A stretch of 64,000 nucleotides of DNA from an uncultured beta proteobacterium. GTDB lineage: Bacteria > Pseudomonadota > Gammaproteobacteria > Burkholderiales > Burkholderiaceae. The stretch is from assembly GCA_903821995.1 (NCBI GenBank), contig CAIJNI010000075.1, positions 1 through 64,000 on the forward strand, read 5' to 3'. This document shows, in pieces, positions 55,153-64,000 of this stretch. Under the pieces are notes generated by a model that was not told the origin of the DNA, ran no database searches, and saw only the letters and a list, made by a program, of their open reading frames with translations. The number at the start of each line of letters is the position of its first letter. Position 1 is the first letter of the stretch. A program made the translations under genes and the position numbers.

Positions 55153-56277
55153 TTAACGCTGGCCAATTTTGATTGATTTAAATACATTTTGATGCTCGCG
55201 AGGTAAACACCTCCAGTATTGTTTAGCTGCAAAAACTTGACCATCAAGAACAGCTGCAGCTTGCCAACCCCAGCGTGGCTGATAGAGAAATGCTCTTGCA
55301 AGCGCAATACAATCAGCCTCTTGATTTTGCAAAATAGTCTCAGCTTGCTGTGGCTCAGTAATTAAACCCACCGCAATCGTTGGCAACCCAATAAGCTCTT
55401 TCACTTTTTTAGCAAAAGAAACTTGATAACCAGGCCCTATTGCAATCTTTTGATCATGTGCAACACCGCCAGAGGAGACATGAATATAAGAAATGTTGAG
55501 TGCTTTGAGTTTTTCACAAAACACTAAGCATTGTTCAAGATCCCATCCACCCTCAGCCCAATCTGTTGCTGAAATTCGCACACCCAATACGCCCTCATAT
55601 ACTTCACGAATGGCTGCTAAGACTTCTAATGGATAACGCATCCTATTTTCTAAACTTCCACCATATTCATCAGTTCTTTTGTTGGCTAGCGGAGATAAAA
55701 ATTGATGTATTAAATACCCATGGGCCGCATGGATTTCTATAAAATAAAACCCAGCTTCATGCGAGCGTCTTGCGGCATCCACAAAACCTTGTTTGATTCT
55801 AAGCAAGCCAGCCGCATCAATAGACTCTGGCGCAGGTTCTTTCGGATTATGCGGAACCTCTGATGGTGCGAGCGTTTGCCATCCCATATCCTCATTCGGA
55901 GGAATTAATGCACCGCCATCCCATGGGGTGTGACTAGAACTCTTACGCCCAGCATGTGCGAGCTGAATACCAACTTTAATAGGCGCAGATTGCAATCTGG
56001 CACGGGCTAAGATATCTTTAATCGCAATAGCAGTAGCATCGTTATAGATTCCTAAACAATATGGAGTAATCCGCCCTTCTTCTGTCACTGCAGTCGCCTC
56101 AATAATGAATGCACCCGCTCCACTATTCATGAGATTAGTCCAATGGGTTAAATGCCAATCATTAGCTACCCCATCAATACTTGAATATTGACACATTGGT
56201 GCCACGATGAGTCGGTTGTCTAAATCGATCCCACCGTTTGGGGCTGGAAAATGATATTGCGAAAATAGTATGCTCAT
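55153..56277 (-). CDS. Old-yellow-enzyme family NADH:flavin oxidoreductase (YqjM-like)
   Basis: The 374-residue FMN enzyme has the YqjM-type layout: LDNRLIVAPMCQYSSIDGVANDWHLTHW (Cys contacting FMN), VGIQLAHAGRKSSSH, EIHAAHGYLIHQFLSPLANKRTDEYGGSLENR, GVRISATDW and the late LARAFLYQPRWGW. The family reduces activated C=C bonds of enals and enones. It is the first gene of the minus-strand catabolic cluster, 8 bases ahead of tcuA. The physiological substrate is unknown; an unsaturated acid or lactone from the same pathway is possible. Confidence 0.9.
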   Translation of the reverse strand: MSILFSQYHFPAPNGGIDLDNRLIVAPMCQYSSIDGVANDWHLTHWTNLMNSGAGAFIIEATAVTEEGRITPYCLGIYNDATAIAIKDILARARLQSAPIKVGIQLAHAGRKSSSHTPWDGGALIPPNEDMGWQTLAPSEVPHNPKEPAPESIDAAGLLRIKQGFVDAARRSHEAGFYFIEIHAAHGYLIHQFLSPLANKRTDEYGGSLENRMRYPLEVLAAIREVYEGVLGVRISATDWAEGGWDLEQCLVFCEKLKALNISYIHVSSGGVAHDQKIAIGPGYQVSFAKKVKELIGLPTIAVGLITEPQQAETILQNQEADCIALARAFLYQPRWGWQAAAVLDGQVFAAKQYWRCLPREHQNVFKSIKIGQR

Positions 56278-56426
56278 AGGATAAAAACTCGTGTTAGTTA
56301 AATCATAAAATTAAAGACTAGGTGGGTTAATTCACCCATGATTTTACGCTCTTAAGAAAAAAGTCGAATTTCTGAGCATTTTTTTGAAAATTAACTGAAA
56401 TGGTAAAAAAAGCGTAATATTTACTG

Positions 56427-57389
56427 ATGAGAAAAATTGCCCAAATCCTTCCCAGCGAAATTACCCCACGCATCGTCTTTGAAGAACGTCGAAAAATCCT
56501 CCAGGTAGCTGCAAGTGGCGCCTTAGGAAGTTCTTTAATGCCTTGGTTTTCACGTGATGTTTTTGCTGCTAATTCGAGCACAAAACTGGTCACTATTCAA
56601 AACCCTCGATATTCAGTCATGGAAAAGTCAACTTCTTTAGAAGATATTACTGGATACAATAATTTTTATGAATTTGGCCTAGAAAAAACTGATCCCGCTG
56701 TTTTTGCCAAAACTTTAGAAACAACGGGATGGAAGCTCTCAGTTGAAGGCTTAGTTAATAAACCTAAAGTATTCGGGGTTGAAGAACTATTAAAACTTGC
56801 ACCTTTAGAAGAGCGAGTTTATCGCCTTCGATGTGTCGAAGGATGGTCAATGGTCATCCCATGGGTTGGCTATTCTCTGTCCACTCTTTTAAAAGCAGTT
56901 GATCCCCAAGGTTCTGCTAAATTTGTGGAATTTGTCTCCCTCGCAGATAAAAAACAAATGCCTGGCGTTAATAATTCAGTCTTAAATTGGCCCTATGTTG
57001 AAGGCCTGCGCTTAGATGAAGCTAATCACCCCCTAACACTTTTAACTTTAGGTCTTTACGGCGAGGTCCTGCCAAAGCAAAATGGTGCCCCAGTGCGTTT
57101 AGTAGTCCCCTGGAAGTATGGTTTTAAAAGTGCGAAGTCAATTGTTAAAATTCGTTTAGTTGAAAAACAACCTCTTAATAGCTGGAATGTTTCTGCCCCG
57201 AATGAGTATGGTTTTTATTCCAACGTCAACCCTGAAGTAGATCATCCCCGCTGGTCCCAGGCTTCAGAGCGACGCATTGGTGATCCAAAAGGATTTTTCG
57301 CACCCAAACAAAAGACTTTAATGTTTAACGGATACGCCGACCAAGTCGCGTCACTTTATGCCGGCATGGACCTTCGTAAAAACTTTTAA
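56427..57389 (+). CDS. msrP: Periplasmic methionine sulfoxide reductase, molybdopterin subunit MsrP (YedY)
   Basis: MsrP repairs oxidised methionine in periplasmic proteins using a molybdopterin centre. The 320-residue protein has a Tat-type signal ([20 protein letters not shown]), the molybdenum ligand Cys136 in [19 protein letters not shown], and [21 protein letters not shown]. It overlaps msrQ by 32 bases. Length and motifs match the family, and the frame is intact. Confidence 0.95.
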   Translation: MRKIAQILPSEITPRIVFEERRKILQVAASGALGSSLMPWFSRDVFAANSSTKLVTIQNPRYSVMEKSTSLEDITGYNNFYEFGLEKTDPAVFAKTLETTGWKLSVEGLVNKPKVFGVEELLKLAPLEERVYRLRCVEGWSMVIPWVGYSLSTLLKAVDPQGSAKFVEFVSLADKKQMPGVNNSVLNWPYVEGLRLDEANHPLTLLTLGLYGEVLPKQNGAPVRLVVPWKYGFKSAKSIVKIRLVEKQPLNSWNVSAPNEYGFYSNVNPEVDHPRWSQASERRIGDPKGFFAPKQKTLMFNGYADQVASLYAGMDLRKNF

Positions 57390-57984
57390 GACTTGGGTAA
57401 AACCGCTTGTTTTTCTTCTCTGCAGTATCCCAATCTGCCGCTTAGTCTGGTTGGGATTTAATCATGAACTAACAGCAAACCCCATTGAGTTCATCACACG
57501 CTCGACTGGCACTTGGGGAATTGTGATGCTTTGTATTACTTTGTCCGTCACACCAGTTCGTCAATTAACCCAATGGAATTGGCTACTGCCATTACGAAGG
57601 ATGTTCGGACTTTTTTGCTTTTTCTATGCACTACTTCATTTTCTGATTTGGTCAGTGATCGATAATGGTCTTGATTTAAACGCCATTTATCAAGACTTCT
57701 ATAAACGTACGTTCATTACTCTAGGCCTTGCCGCATTTATTCTTCTAATTCCGCTGGCTGCGACTTCCACAAAAAAAATGCAGCGCCGTTTAGGCAGAAA
57801 TTGGGCCAAACTACATCAATTGGTTTATTTGATTGCGATTCTTGTACCCCTTCATTATTGGGTTCATAAAGCGGGAAAAAATAATTTTGGGACGGTGAAA
57901 ATTTATATCGCTATTTTGGCCGCTCTTTTGGGCTGGAGATTATTTAAATGGATACAACGCAAATCGCAAATTGAAGCTATTTAG
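57358..57984 (+). CDS. msrQ: MsrQ (YedZ) heme-binding membrane subunit
   Basis: MsrQ is the membrane cytochrome b-type partner that supplies quinol electrons to MsrP. The 208-residue protein has about six hydrophobic segments, with [42 protein letters not shown] and [25 protein letters not shown]. The His residues in the LHF, LHQ and LHYW contexts are the expected heme ligands. The start at 57358 lies inside msrP and may be internal to the overlap; a later start is possible. Confidence 0.93.
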   Translation: MPAWTFVKTFKTWVKPLVFLLCSIPICRLVWLGFNHELTANPIEFITRSTGTWGIVMLCITLSVTPVRQLTQWNWLLPLRRMFGLFCFFYALLHFLIWSVIDNGLDLNAIYQDFYKRTFITLGLAAFILLIPLAATSTKKMQRRLGRNWAKLHQLVYLIAILVPLHYWVHKAGKNNFGTVKIYIAILAALLGWRLFKWIQRKSQIEAI

Positions 57985-57998
57985 CCAAGATTCAATGA

Positions 57999-58649
57999 TT
58001 ATTCTCTAACCTTGATAGAGCGTCTGATATAGACTTCACCTGTTTTCAAAGCCTTGACCCTTTGCGCCATGCTGGGATGGGTAGTTGATTCCCGAATTTC
58101 TATGACTTTAGACAACTCCTCAAATCCTTTGACACCATCAAATCCAATCGCATTCGATAGCTTTATCCCGTAATTGTCAGCTGAGTATTCTTTCACCCAA
58201 TTTTTCTCAGAGTAGTTGAGTGGGGAAAACCCTAAATTAGACTTCTCTAGTTCACAATGTCCCATCTCATGCCCTATCACCACTGCTAGAGCATCATCAC
58301 TAAGCTCATATTTATCAAAAATTGCATAATTAATATGAATTTCACATACTTTCATGGGGAAATTGGATACTCTAACTAAGCCATGGCTTTGATCAAAAAC
58401 AAACGTAGATGCGATCTCACCAGTTTCCTGCAACTTCAAGCTAAAGCGTTTATGAGAACGTTGTTCATTTAAGCGATTTGAGATTGCTGTAAAACGGGTC
58501 TGAGCATCTTCAGGCACAAATGCAAAAACTTCATTTTGAAGAAGCAATGTGACAAATAGGATCTTAAGAAGATAAAAAGAAGCTTTTGCGTATGAATTAA
58601 GCCTGAACATGTACCTTTTACGGCACGAACACTCACGATATTGAATCAA
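57999..58649 (-). CDS. M48-family metalloprotease-like protein, small periplasmic form
   Basis: The 216-residue protein has a signal-like N-terminus (ASFYLLKILFVTLLLQNEVFA) and the zinc motif ALAVVIGHEMGHCELEKS, with HEMGH near residue 135. The third ligand position is likely the Glu/Asp in YSADNYGIKLSNAIGF. The C-terminal STTHPSMAQRVKAL block is typical of M48 peptidases such as BepA/HtpX-like proteins. It lacks the TPR region of BepA and the membrane helices of HtpX. It may act in outer-membrane protein quality control. Confidence 0.87.
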   Translation of the reverse strand: MIQYRECSCRKRYMFRLNSYAKASFYLLKILFVTLLLQNEVFAFVPEDAQTRFTAISNRLNEQRSHKRFSLKLQETGEIASTFVFDQSHGLVRVSNFPMKVCEIHINYAIFDKYELSDDALAVVIGHEMGHCELEKSNLGFSPLNYSEKNWVKEYSADNYGIKLSNAIGFDGVKGFEELSKVIEIRESTTHPSMAQRVKALKTGEVYIRRSIKVRE

Positions 58650-58706
58650 TTACATAAATAAAGACCCAATCCCCCTCAATAACCTTCTATAACTCCAACC
58701 TGTCAT

Positions 58707-59513
58707 GTGCTGCTTAGAAGTAAAATAGTCCACTTGAACTCAACTAACTCATTTAAACCTCCTTTTATCAACCTTTCGCAAGCATCTCAAGCCTTGCGAG
58801 ATTCGGGTTTCGCCCTACTTTCTCCACATGATTTCTCACAATTAACTTTGCATGAACTTAATGATTGGCAAGCCATTGAGCGCTCATGGAGTGATTTAGC
58901 CCCCGACGAATATCTCAAAGATGGAGGCAAATACCGTAAACGACGCCATGCCAGTTTGATCGTGCAAGAGAGCCAAATTCAAATCACTCCCTATCGACCT
59001 CATTGGCAACCTCTCTCTTACAATGCACTACATGGTGGAATCAATCGTTGGTTCGAACCCTGTGAAACTGATTTTTTAAGCAGCCTCGCTGTACGAAACT
59101 TAATCCTACAACTTGGAAAGTTATTCAATGAAGTTCATCAAAGAAATCAACCGACTTGGTTTGTAGAAGTCCATCAATTCAGAATAGATACCGCAAATGG
59201 TATTGGTCGCCCAACGCCAGAAGGTGCTCACCGTGATGGCGTTGATTTTGTGGCTGTTCTAATGGTACAACGCCATAAAATTACTGGCGGGGAATCCCGA
59301 GTCTTTGATGCCACAGGACCGCAAGGACAGCGTTTTACACTAACAAGTCCATGGACCTTACTATTACTCGATGATACTAAAGTGATTCATGAAACCACAC
59401 CCATTCAACCAGAAGATCGAAACCACCCTGAAAATTCATGGCGCGACACACTCGTCCTAACCTACAGATCTTCAGGTTTTTTAGATAATCACGATCAACC
59501 TCATATCGAGTAA
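58707..59513 (+). CDS. 2OG-Fe dioxygenase family protein (PF10014 type)
   Basis: The 268-residue protein matches the 2OG-Fe dioxygenase family of BsmA/IDO-like amino-acid hydroxylases: PDEYLKDGGKYRKRRHASL, TWFVEVHQFRIDT, PEGAHRDGVDFVAVLMVQRHKITGGESRVF and LLLDDTKVIHETTPI. His-x-Asp (HRD) plus the late His (VIHE) form the iron site, with the downstream basic region for 2-oxoglutarate. The start is GTG at 58707 (a nearby ATG is out of frame). It is followed by the ArnT-like gene after 7 bases, so it belongs to the envelope cluster. Related enzymes hydroxylate free amino acids, so the link to the envelope is not obvious. Confidence 0.82.
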   Translation: MLLRSKIVHLNSTNSFKPPFINLSQASQALRDSGFALLSPHDFSQLTLHELNDWQAIERSWSDLAPDEYLKDGGKYRKRRHASLIVQESQIQITPYRPHWQPLSYNALHGGINRWFEPCETDFLSSLAVRNLILQLGKLFNEVHQRNQPTWFVEVHQFRIDTANGIGRPTPEGAHRDGVDFVAVLMVQRHKITGGESRVFDATGPQGQRFTLTSPWTLLLLDDTKVIHETTPIQPEDRNHPENSWRDTLVLTYRSSGFLDNHDQPHIE

Positions 59514-59520
59514 ATAACTG

Positions 59521-61026
59521 ATGAACTTTCAAACTCCCTGGCTAAAGTTCACACTCAATTTGCTATTTCTAGGAATGATCATTCATATCGTTTATGGATT
59601 TATGCTCGGCTTATCTGTCGATGAAGCTCATTACGCCCTCTATGGTCTTTACCCAGACTGGAGTTATTTTGATCACCCTCCAATGGTTGGATGGTTACAA
59701 ATCATTCCCGCCAAAGGACATTGGCCCGTTGGTTTGATTAGACTCGTGCCTGAATTATTGTGGTTACTTAGCGTCTTACTATCGATGCACCTCACCAAGG
59801 TGATCATTGCAAGCTTTCTTTCTTCATCTCATTACCATAGCCTTCGCTCGGCCCATTGGTGGACCGCATTACTTATTCTGACAACTCCCATCCTACATGT
59901 TCTCGCAGTAGGCTTATTACCTGACACCTTACTTTTGGTTCTTGTGCCGTGCATGATGCTCCTAACGATCTCAATCCACAATGCACTCGATCAACGATAT
60001 CCCCGAGATATCCAGCTCTGGATTAGCCTAGGCGTCATTCTAGGATTAGCAGGACTATCCAAATATACTTCTTTGTTTTTTGCCCTTGGTGTCCTGATTT
60101 GTCTTCTTCAGTGGCATGGGCTAAAAATATTTAGTCGCCCAGGTTTGTGGTTATGCTTATTGATCGCAATTACCCTTATTACTCCAGTCTTATATTGGAA
60201 TATGAACCATGATTGGATCTCTTTTAAATATCAATTAGGTCATGGTGCCGGTGGTGAATGGAAGTTTCGCCGCATAGGCAATTTTTTACTAACCCAACTA
60301 GCCTGTTATGGCCTACTCAATCTTTTAGGACTTACATGGGTGTTTAGAAGATACCTCAGCCCACCCATCGGGTTATTCTCATTTTCTGTCATCCCATTTC
60401 TCATCTTTGCAGTAATGTCAGGAGGCGGTGGGAGCCTACCTCACTGGACATCACCTGCTTGGATCGCCATTACTCCTATCTGTGCCATTGGTCTAGCAAA
60501 TGCATGGTTTGTGGGTAGAAAATTCTGGATCACCACGATGATCTTTCTCCAACTCAGTCTCATTGCCATAGGATTTTTTCTCCTAGCATCTGGTGGTCTT
60601 CCTGGTGTCAGCATGAAAGATCCATTAGGCCAAAAAAATCCTATTGCTGATTTATACGGTTGGGACCTGGCTGGAGAGAAATTAAATCAAATAGCTATCG
60701 AAAAAAATATCCCTCATATCGTCACTCAAAACTGGACCATGGGAAGCCGACTTGCCTGGTATACACAATCAAAGTCCGTTCATATTTTGGATGATCGACG
60801 TGATCAATTTGATATTTGGTTTGGGAAAATGCCCGAAGGAGAAGATGCTGTTTTATTACAATGGTCACAAATGACTTATGAACTTCCAATTCAAAAAAAT
60901 CAATTTAGCTCATGCGATAAGATTGATTCAATGCCTGTTAAAAGGTCAGATAGAGCGATTTCTCAATTTGACTTTTATGTGTGTAAAGATTGGGGTCAAA
61001 TTCATCCCGAGAAAATAAATGATTGA
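59521..61026 (+). CDS. ArnT-like glycosyltransferase family 39 (PMT) membrane protein
   Basis: The 501-residue protein has around eleven membrane segments, the GT39 hallmark SVDEAHYALYGLYPDWSYFDHPPMVGW with the catalytic Asp-Glu near residue 36, and the periplasmic C-terminal domain. This family transfers sugars from polyprenyl phosphate to acceptors such as lipid A (ArnT) or proteins. It overlaps the next gene by 8 bases. The donor and acceptor cannot be determined; the neighbouring flippase-like, GT9 and PAP2 genes favour lipopolysaccharide or undecaprenyl-phosphate sugar chemistry. Confidence 0.87.
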   Translation: MNFQTPWLKFTLNLLFLGMIIHIVYGFMLGLSVDEAHYALYGLYPDWSYFDHPPMVGWLQIIPAKGHWPVGLIRLVPELLWLLSVLLSMHLTKVIIASFLSSSHYHSLRSAHWWTALLILTTPILHVLAVGLLPDTLLLVLVPCMMLLTISIHNALDQRYPRDIQLWISLGVILGLAGLSKYTSLFFALGVLICLLQWHGLKIFSRPGLWLCLLIAITLITPVLYWNMNHDWISFKYQLGHGAGGEWKFRRIGNFLLTQLACYGLLNLLGLTWVFRRYLSPPIGLFSFSVIPFLIFAVMSGGGGSLPHWTSPAWIAITPICAIGLANAWFVGRKFWITTMIFLQLSLIAIGFFLLASGGLPGVSMKDPLGQKNPIADLYGWDLAGEKLNQIAIEKNIPHIVTQNWTMGSRLAWYTQSKSVHILDDRRDQFDIWFGKMPEGEDAVLLQWSQMTYELPIQKNQFSSCDKIDSMPVKRSDRAISQFDFYVCKDWGQIHPEKIND

Positions 61027-61990
61027 AGCTAATCGAAGTTTTTTAAAACAAAATTTAAAGAAATTAACCCCATTCTTAAAAATTTTGTTTTCAATTCTCC
61101 TGTTGATTTTTGCTTTTTCTAAAATCAATTGGCTAAGTATTCTTGAGGCCATCCCCCTGCTTAACCCTTACTGGCTTAGCCTATCATTAATTTTGATCTG
61201 GGTCTGTAATGGCCTATCAGGATGTAGATGGGGCCTATTAATGCGTGCGGGAGAATTTAATCAACCACTGCATCAGTTTATTAAACTCTATTTTTGCGGA
61301 GGATTAATTAATCAAGGACTTCCCACGACTATTGGCGGCGATGCTTACCGCGGTATAGTCGCACAAAAAAACTCAACGCAAACTCTACAAAAATCTTTTT
61401 TTATCGTAGCCATAGACCGATCCCTAGGATTTGCTGGGAACTGTCTTTTGGGGGGTATCGGACTTGTTATAGGTGGATCATTACTCGGCACATGGGTTCC
61501 TCTTTTTGGGAAAATAAGCTTATGCTTCATGCTGCTTGGTTCAACTTTTCTGGCTATATCGATCTATTGGCCTTGGAGTAAAGATCATATCCACCGGCTA
61601 CTCTCTAAGATAGGTGTCAGAAATATAGACTTCGCTTTAAAAAAGTCTTGGGGATTTCCATTCTATCTAATACAACTCCCGCTTGCTACTGCTATTCATT
61701 TTTTGACCCTAGCTGCTTTTTGGGCTTGCCTTAAAAGTTGTGGGGTTAATCCCCCCATAGAAGCCCTCTTAATAGGTATTCCTGCCCTCGGTCTGTTACT
61801 CATCCTCCCGCTAAGCATTTCCGGATGGGGAGTGCGTGAAACATCCTTAGTTAGTATCCTGGGATTGTGGGGCCTTGACTCGTCTTTAGTCGTACTATCT
61901 TCTATTTTGTACGGTCTAATTACCCTGATCGCTTATCTACCTGGCCTACCCTTTTTAATTCATGACCGTAAAGGCAGTCACCTGTCATAA
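61019..61990 (+). CDS. Lysylphosphatidylglycerol-synthase transmembrane-region/UPF0104-like protein
   Basis: The 323-residue membrane protein has about seven to eight hydrophobic segments and the family blocks LKQNLKKLTPFLKILFSILL, LFFCGGLINQGLPTTIGGDAYRG (here KLYFCGGLINQGLPTTIGGD), DRSLGFAGNCLLGG and LSISGWGVRETSLVSI. It matches the transmembrane part of LPG synthases (AglD/MprF flippase-like domain) without the soluble catalytic half. Such proteins often flip or shuttle lipid-linked substrates. It overlaps the GT39 gene by 8 bases. Confidence 0.87.
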   Translation: MIEANRSFLKQNLKKLTPFLKILFSILLLIFAFSKINWLSILEAIPLLNPYWLSLSLILIWVCNGLSGCRWGLLMRAGEFNQPLHQFIKLYFCGGLINQGLPTTIGGDAYRGIVAQKNSTQTLQKSFFIVAIDRSLGFAGNCLLGGIGLVIGGSLLGTWVPLFGKISLCFMLLGSTFLAISIYWPWSKDHIHRLLSKIGVRNIDFALKKSWGFPFYLIQLPLATAIHFLTLAAFWACLKSCGVNPPIEALLIGIPALGLLLILPLSISGWGVRETSLVSILGLWGLDSSLVVLSSILYGLITLIAYLPGLPFLIHDRKGSHLS

Positions 61991-61998
61991 TATCGACT

Positions 61999-63276
61999 AT
62001 GACAATTCGCGTTGATACCATGCGACGTATTGACCACCTCATCGGGGTGCCTTTATGTCTGCTGTTAACCCCACTCGTGTTCCTATACGATAAGATCCGT
62101 AATCTCTTCTTCGTTGTCCCTGCTCAACCCAAAAAAATACTATTCATCGAACTTTCTGAAATGGGGAGCGCCATCATTGTTGATCCCGCAATGCGCGAAA
62201 CCATAAAACGTGGAGCTGAGATTTTCTTTTTAATATTTAAAAATAATGCAGCAAGTTTGTCACTACTTCAAACCGTGCCCGAAGAACGTATTTTGACAAT
62301 TGATGCATCGGGTCTATTTACTTTAATCAAGTCAACTCTTTCAGTACTCTTTAAAATACATCGCCTAAATATCGATACTGTAATTGATCTAGAGTTGTTT
62401 TCACGATTTACAGCCCTTCTAACAGGTTGTTCTGGTGCAAGCCGTCGCGTGGGCTACTATATTTTTCATGGAGAGGGTTTGTGGCGCGGAAAACTCCTCA
62501 CCCACGAAGTACATTACAACCCTCATCTTCATATATCAAGAAACTTTATGGCCTTAGTTCATGCCGCTTTTGCAAATGAGTCTGAAATACCTTTTAGTAA
62601 AGTGGCTTTTTCTGATGATCTTTTCAAACTTGCTCAAGCAAAAGTTTCTTTAGAACAATTAGAAACGGTCACACGTAAATTAGAGCAATTAGCGCAAGCT
62701 GCTGGAATTAATCATTTAGGAATCAATCATCCTAATCAACAAATTATTCTAGTCAATCCAAATGCCAGCGATCTTCTCCCACAACGTCGTTGGGCACCTG
62801 AACGTTTTTCGGAATTAATTACTAAATTAGCTTCTCGTTGGCCAGAAGCTTTAATTTATATCACTGGCTCTAAAGATGAGTTAGCGTACGCCGAAAAAGT
62901 AAAAGAAATGGCACTGACTACTAGAGTCATTAATTTTGCGGGACAAGTCAGCTTCTCTGAATTACCCGCCCTCTACACCCTAAGTGATGTCATGGTCACC
63001 AATGATTCAGGGCCAGGTCATTTTTCAGCAGTCACCCCTCTACCAACTGTTGTTCTATTTGGTCCAGAGACACCTGCCTTATATGGCTCACTGGGCAACT
63101 CAATCCCCATCTTTGCTGGTCTTGCCTGCTCCCCTTGCGTTAGCGCAGGTAACCATAGAAAAACTCCTTGTTCAAATAATGTTTGTATGCAAGCTATCTC
63201 AGTAGAGCAAGTTCTTAGCGCCATCGAAAAACAACTCTCTAAACAACAAATAACTGATCATCCATCAAAGGTTTGA
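61999..63276 (+). CDS. Glycosyltransferase family 9 (heptosyltransferase-like) protein
   Basis: The 425-residue protein has an N-terminal membrane-associated segment, then a GT9 fold: ILFIELSEMGSAIIVDPAMRETIK, TVIDLELFSRFTALLTGCSGASRRVGYY, IILVNPNASDLLPQRRWAPERFSEL, NFAGQVSFSELPALYTLSDVMVTNDSGPGHFSAVTPLPTVVLFGPETP. The DSGPGHFSA motif marks the nucleotide-sugar site. Similar proteins add heptose or related sugars to LPS core. The extra N-terminal ~40 residues distinguish it from short WaaC/WaaF. It is followed 4 bases later by the PAP2 gene. Confidence 0.88.
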   Translation: MTIRVDTMRRIDHLIGVPLCLLLTPLVFLYDKIRNLFFVVPAQPKKILFIELSEMGSAIIVDPAMRETIKRGAEIFFLIFKNNAASLSLLQTVPEERILTIDASGLFTLIKSTLSVLFKIHRLNIDTVIDLELFSRFTALLTGCSGASRRVGYYIFHGEGLWRGKLLTHEVHYNPHLHISRNFMALVHAAFANESEIPFSKVAFSDDLFKLAQAKVSLEQLETVTRKLEQLAQAAGINHLGINHPNQQIILVNPNASDLLPQRRWAPERFSELITKLASRWPEALIYITGSKDELAYAEKVKEMALTTRVINFAGQVSFSELPALYTLSDVMVTNDSGPGHFSAVTPLPTVVLFGPETPALYGSLGNSIPIFAGLACSPCVSAGNHRKTPCSNNVCMQAISVEQVLSAIEKQLSKQQITDHPSKV

Positions 63277-63280
63277 AAAT

Positions 63281-64000
63281 ATGATCCAAAAGATGAGCCA
63301 AGCCAGTAATAAGGATTACAGGATTTCAAAGTTGGTATGGATACTTCCGTTTTTTCCTTTTAGCCTGTGGTGTATTGACTCCTACCTTGATATGGATATC
63401 AAGTGGTTCTTTTTAATAAATCAATGGGCCATGAAATTCACAGATATTTTTTGGACTAGCCTATCTCTTCTTGGTAATGGCTGGTCATTATTCGCCTTAG
63501 CCCTTCCCCTACTCATTTTTGCACCTCGAACTCTATTTTCAGCCTTGATTTCTGGACTTTTTGCAGGAATATGTTCCCCAATCGCAAAAGCTTTTTTTGA
63601 CACGCCACGACCCGCAGCAATTCTCAATCAAAGTGCTATCCATATTGTCGATCAACCTTTGCTTCATTCTGCAATGCCCTCAGGTCATACAATGACCGCA
63701 TTTGCAATTGCAACAGCGATTTTCTTTGCGGCACCAAGACAACGTCGACCTCAATTAATGTGGTTATTTATTCTTGCCGCAGCTACAGGCTTATCTCGCA
63801 TTGCCACTGGATCACACTGGCCTTCTGATGTTTTTATTGGCGCTACTCTTGGTATGATTTGTGGTTTATTAGGCGCCTATACATCAACTTTAATTAAGGT
63901 ATCTTTTTTTGAACTCAATCAGTGGCCAAGTAAAATTATTCTCTTGAGCAGCGTCCTATGCATGTATTTCTTAACATCAAATGCACTGGATTTTCAAATG
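63281..64000 (+). CDS. PAP2-superfamily phosphatase, truncated by the right edge
   Basis: The frame opens at ATG 63281 and is still open at base 64000 (240 codons seen). It has about six hydrophobic segments and the three PAP2 motifs: KAFFDTPRPAAILNQ, PSGHTMTAFA with the active-site His, and SRIATGSHWPSDVFIGA with the second His. PAP2 enzymes dephosphorylate lipid phosphates such as undecaprenyl pyrophosphate or lipid A. It lies in a plus-strand cluster with GT39, flippase-like and GT9 genes, which suggests lipid-carrier recycling or lipid A modification. Confidence 0.9.
   Translation, partial: MIQKMSQASNKDYRISKLVWILPFFPFSLWCIDSYLDMDIKWFFLINQWAMKFTDIFWTSLSLLGNGWSLFALALPLLIFAPRTLFSALISGLFAGICSPIAKAFFDTPRPAAILNQSAIHIVDQPLLHSAMPSGHTMTAFAIATAIFFAAPRQRRPQLMWLFILAAATGLSRIATGSHWPSDVFIGATLGMICGLLGAYTSTLIKVSFFELNQWPSKIILLSSVLCMYFLTSNALDFQM

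Noticed and set aside
56327-56593. 88-codon minus-strand frame across the msrP start
   Set aside because: It overlaps the conserved, twin-arginine-bearing 5' end of msrP in antisense and shows no recognisable domain. A shadow of msrP.
1-64000. CRISPR array, prophage or integrative element
   Set aside because: No regularly spaced repeats, integrase, phage structural or attachment-site signals were seen apart from the IS fragment at the left edge.

Overview
The window is an AT-rich, densely packed chromosomal segment of a betaproteobacterium. The gene order rimP-nusA-infB-rbfA-truB-typA, the abundance of Bug/TctC periplasmic receptors, the atypical SDR type and the overall gene content point to Burkholderiales. 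A freshwater Polynucleobacter-like organism fits best. This is inference from gene content; no rRNA gene is present to confirm it. No tRNA, rRNA, CRISPR array or prophage was found.

Left region (1-13.1 kb) is a nitrogen-acquisition block. The window opens inside an IS3-family element (1-118). This element has cut off the 5' part of allA (ureidoglycolate lyase), leaving only the C-terminal portion (119-493). Convergent to it is a complete urease operon on the minus strand: ureD-ureA-hupE/ureJ-ureB-ureC-ureE-ureF-ureG. Upstream of that on the same strand lie an alpha/beta hydrolase, a PuuE-type polysaccharide deacetylase/allantoinase-like protein, and a five-gene branched-chain-amino-acid/amide-type ABC importer. 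Together these suggest uptake and breakdown of ureides or amides to urea and then ammonia.

Core region (13.2-25.1 kb, minus strand) holds translation and RNA-modification genes: rimP, nusA, infB, rbfA, truB, typA and an RluA-type pseudouridine synthase, as one tight operon. A separate scpB-rluB unit precedes it and ends in a clear intrinsic terminator.

Middle region (25.4-47.8 kb) is mixed housekeeping and accessory. It includes a patatin-like lipoprotein, an NlpC/P60 protein that has lost its catalytic cysteine, a Yej-type peptide ABC importer, fabI, chrA, an FAH-family hydrolase, an XdhC-like protein, thiD, selO, darP, a Rieske protein, a large acyltransferase, an orphan sensor kinase and a compact BLUF blue-light sensor. 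Two very small genes (49 and 33 codons) sit between the acyltransferase and the kinase.

Catabolic cluster (47.9-56.3 kb, minus strand) has an OYE-type flavin oxidoreductase, TcuA and TcuB (tricarballylate oxidation), two Bug receptors, an EamA exporter, a second PuuE-like deacetylase and an SDR lacking the usual YxxxK pair. Four Bug receptors occur in the window with no TctA/TctB membrane partners.

Right region (56.4-64 kb) carries msrPQ (periplasmic methionine sulfoxide repair), a small M48 protease, and a plus-strand envelope cluster: a 2OG-Fe dioxygenase-family protein, an ArnT-like GT39 transferase, a flippase-like membrane protein, a GT9 heptosyltransferase-like protein and a PAP2 phosphatase that runs off the right edge.
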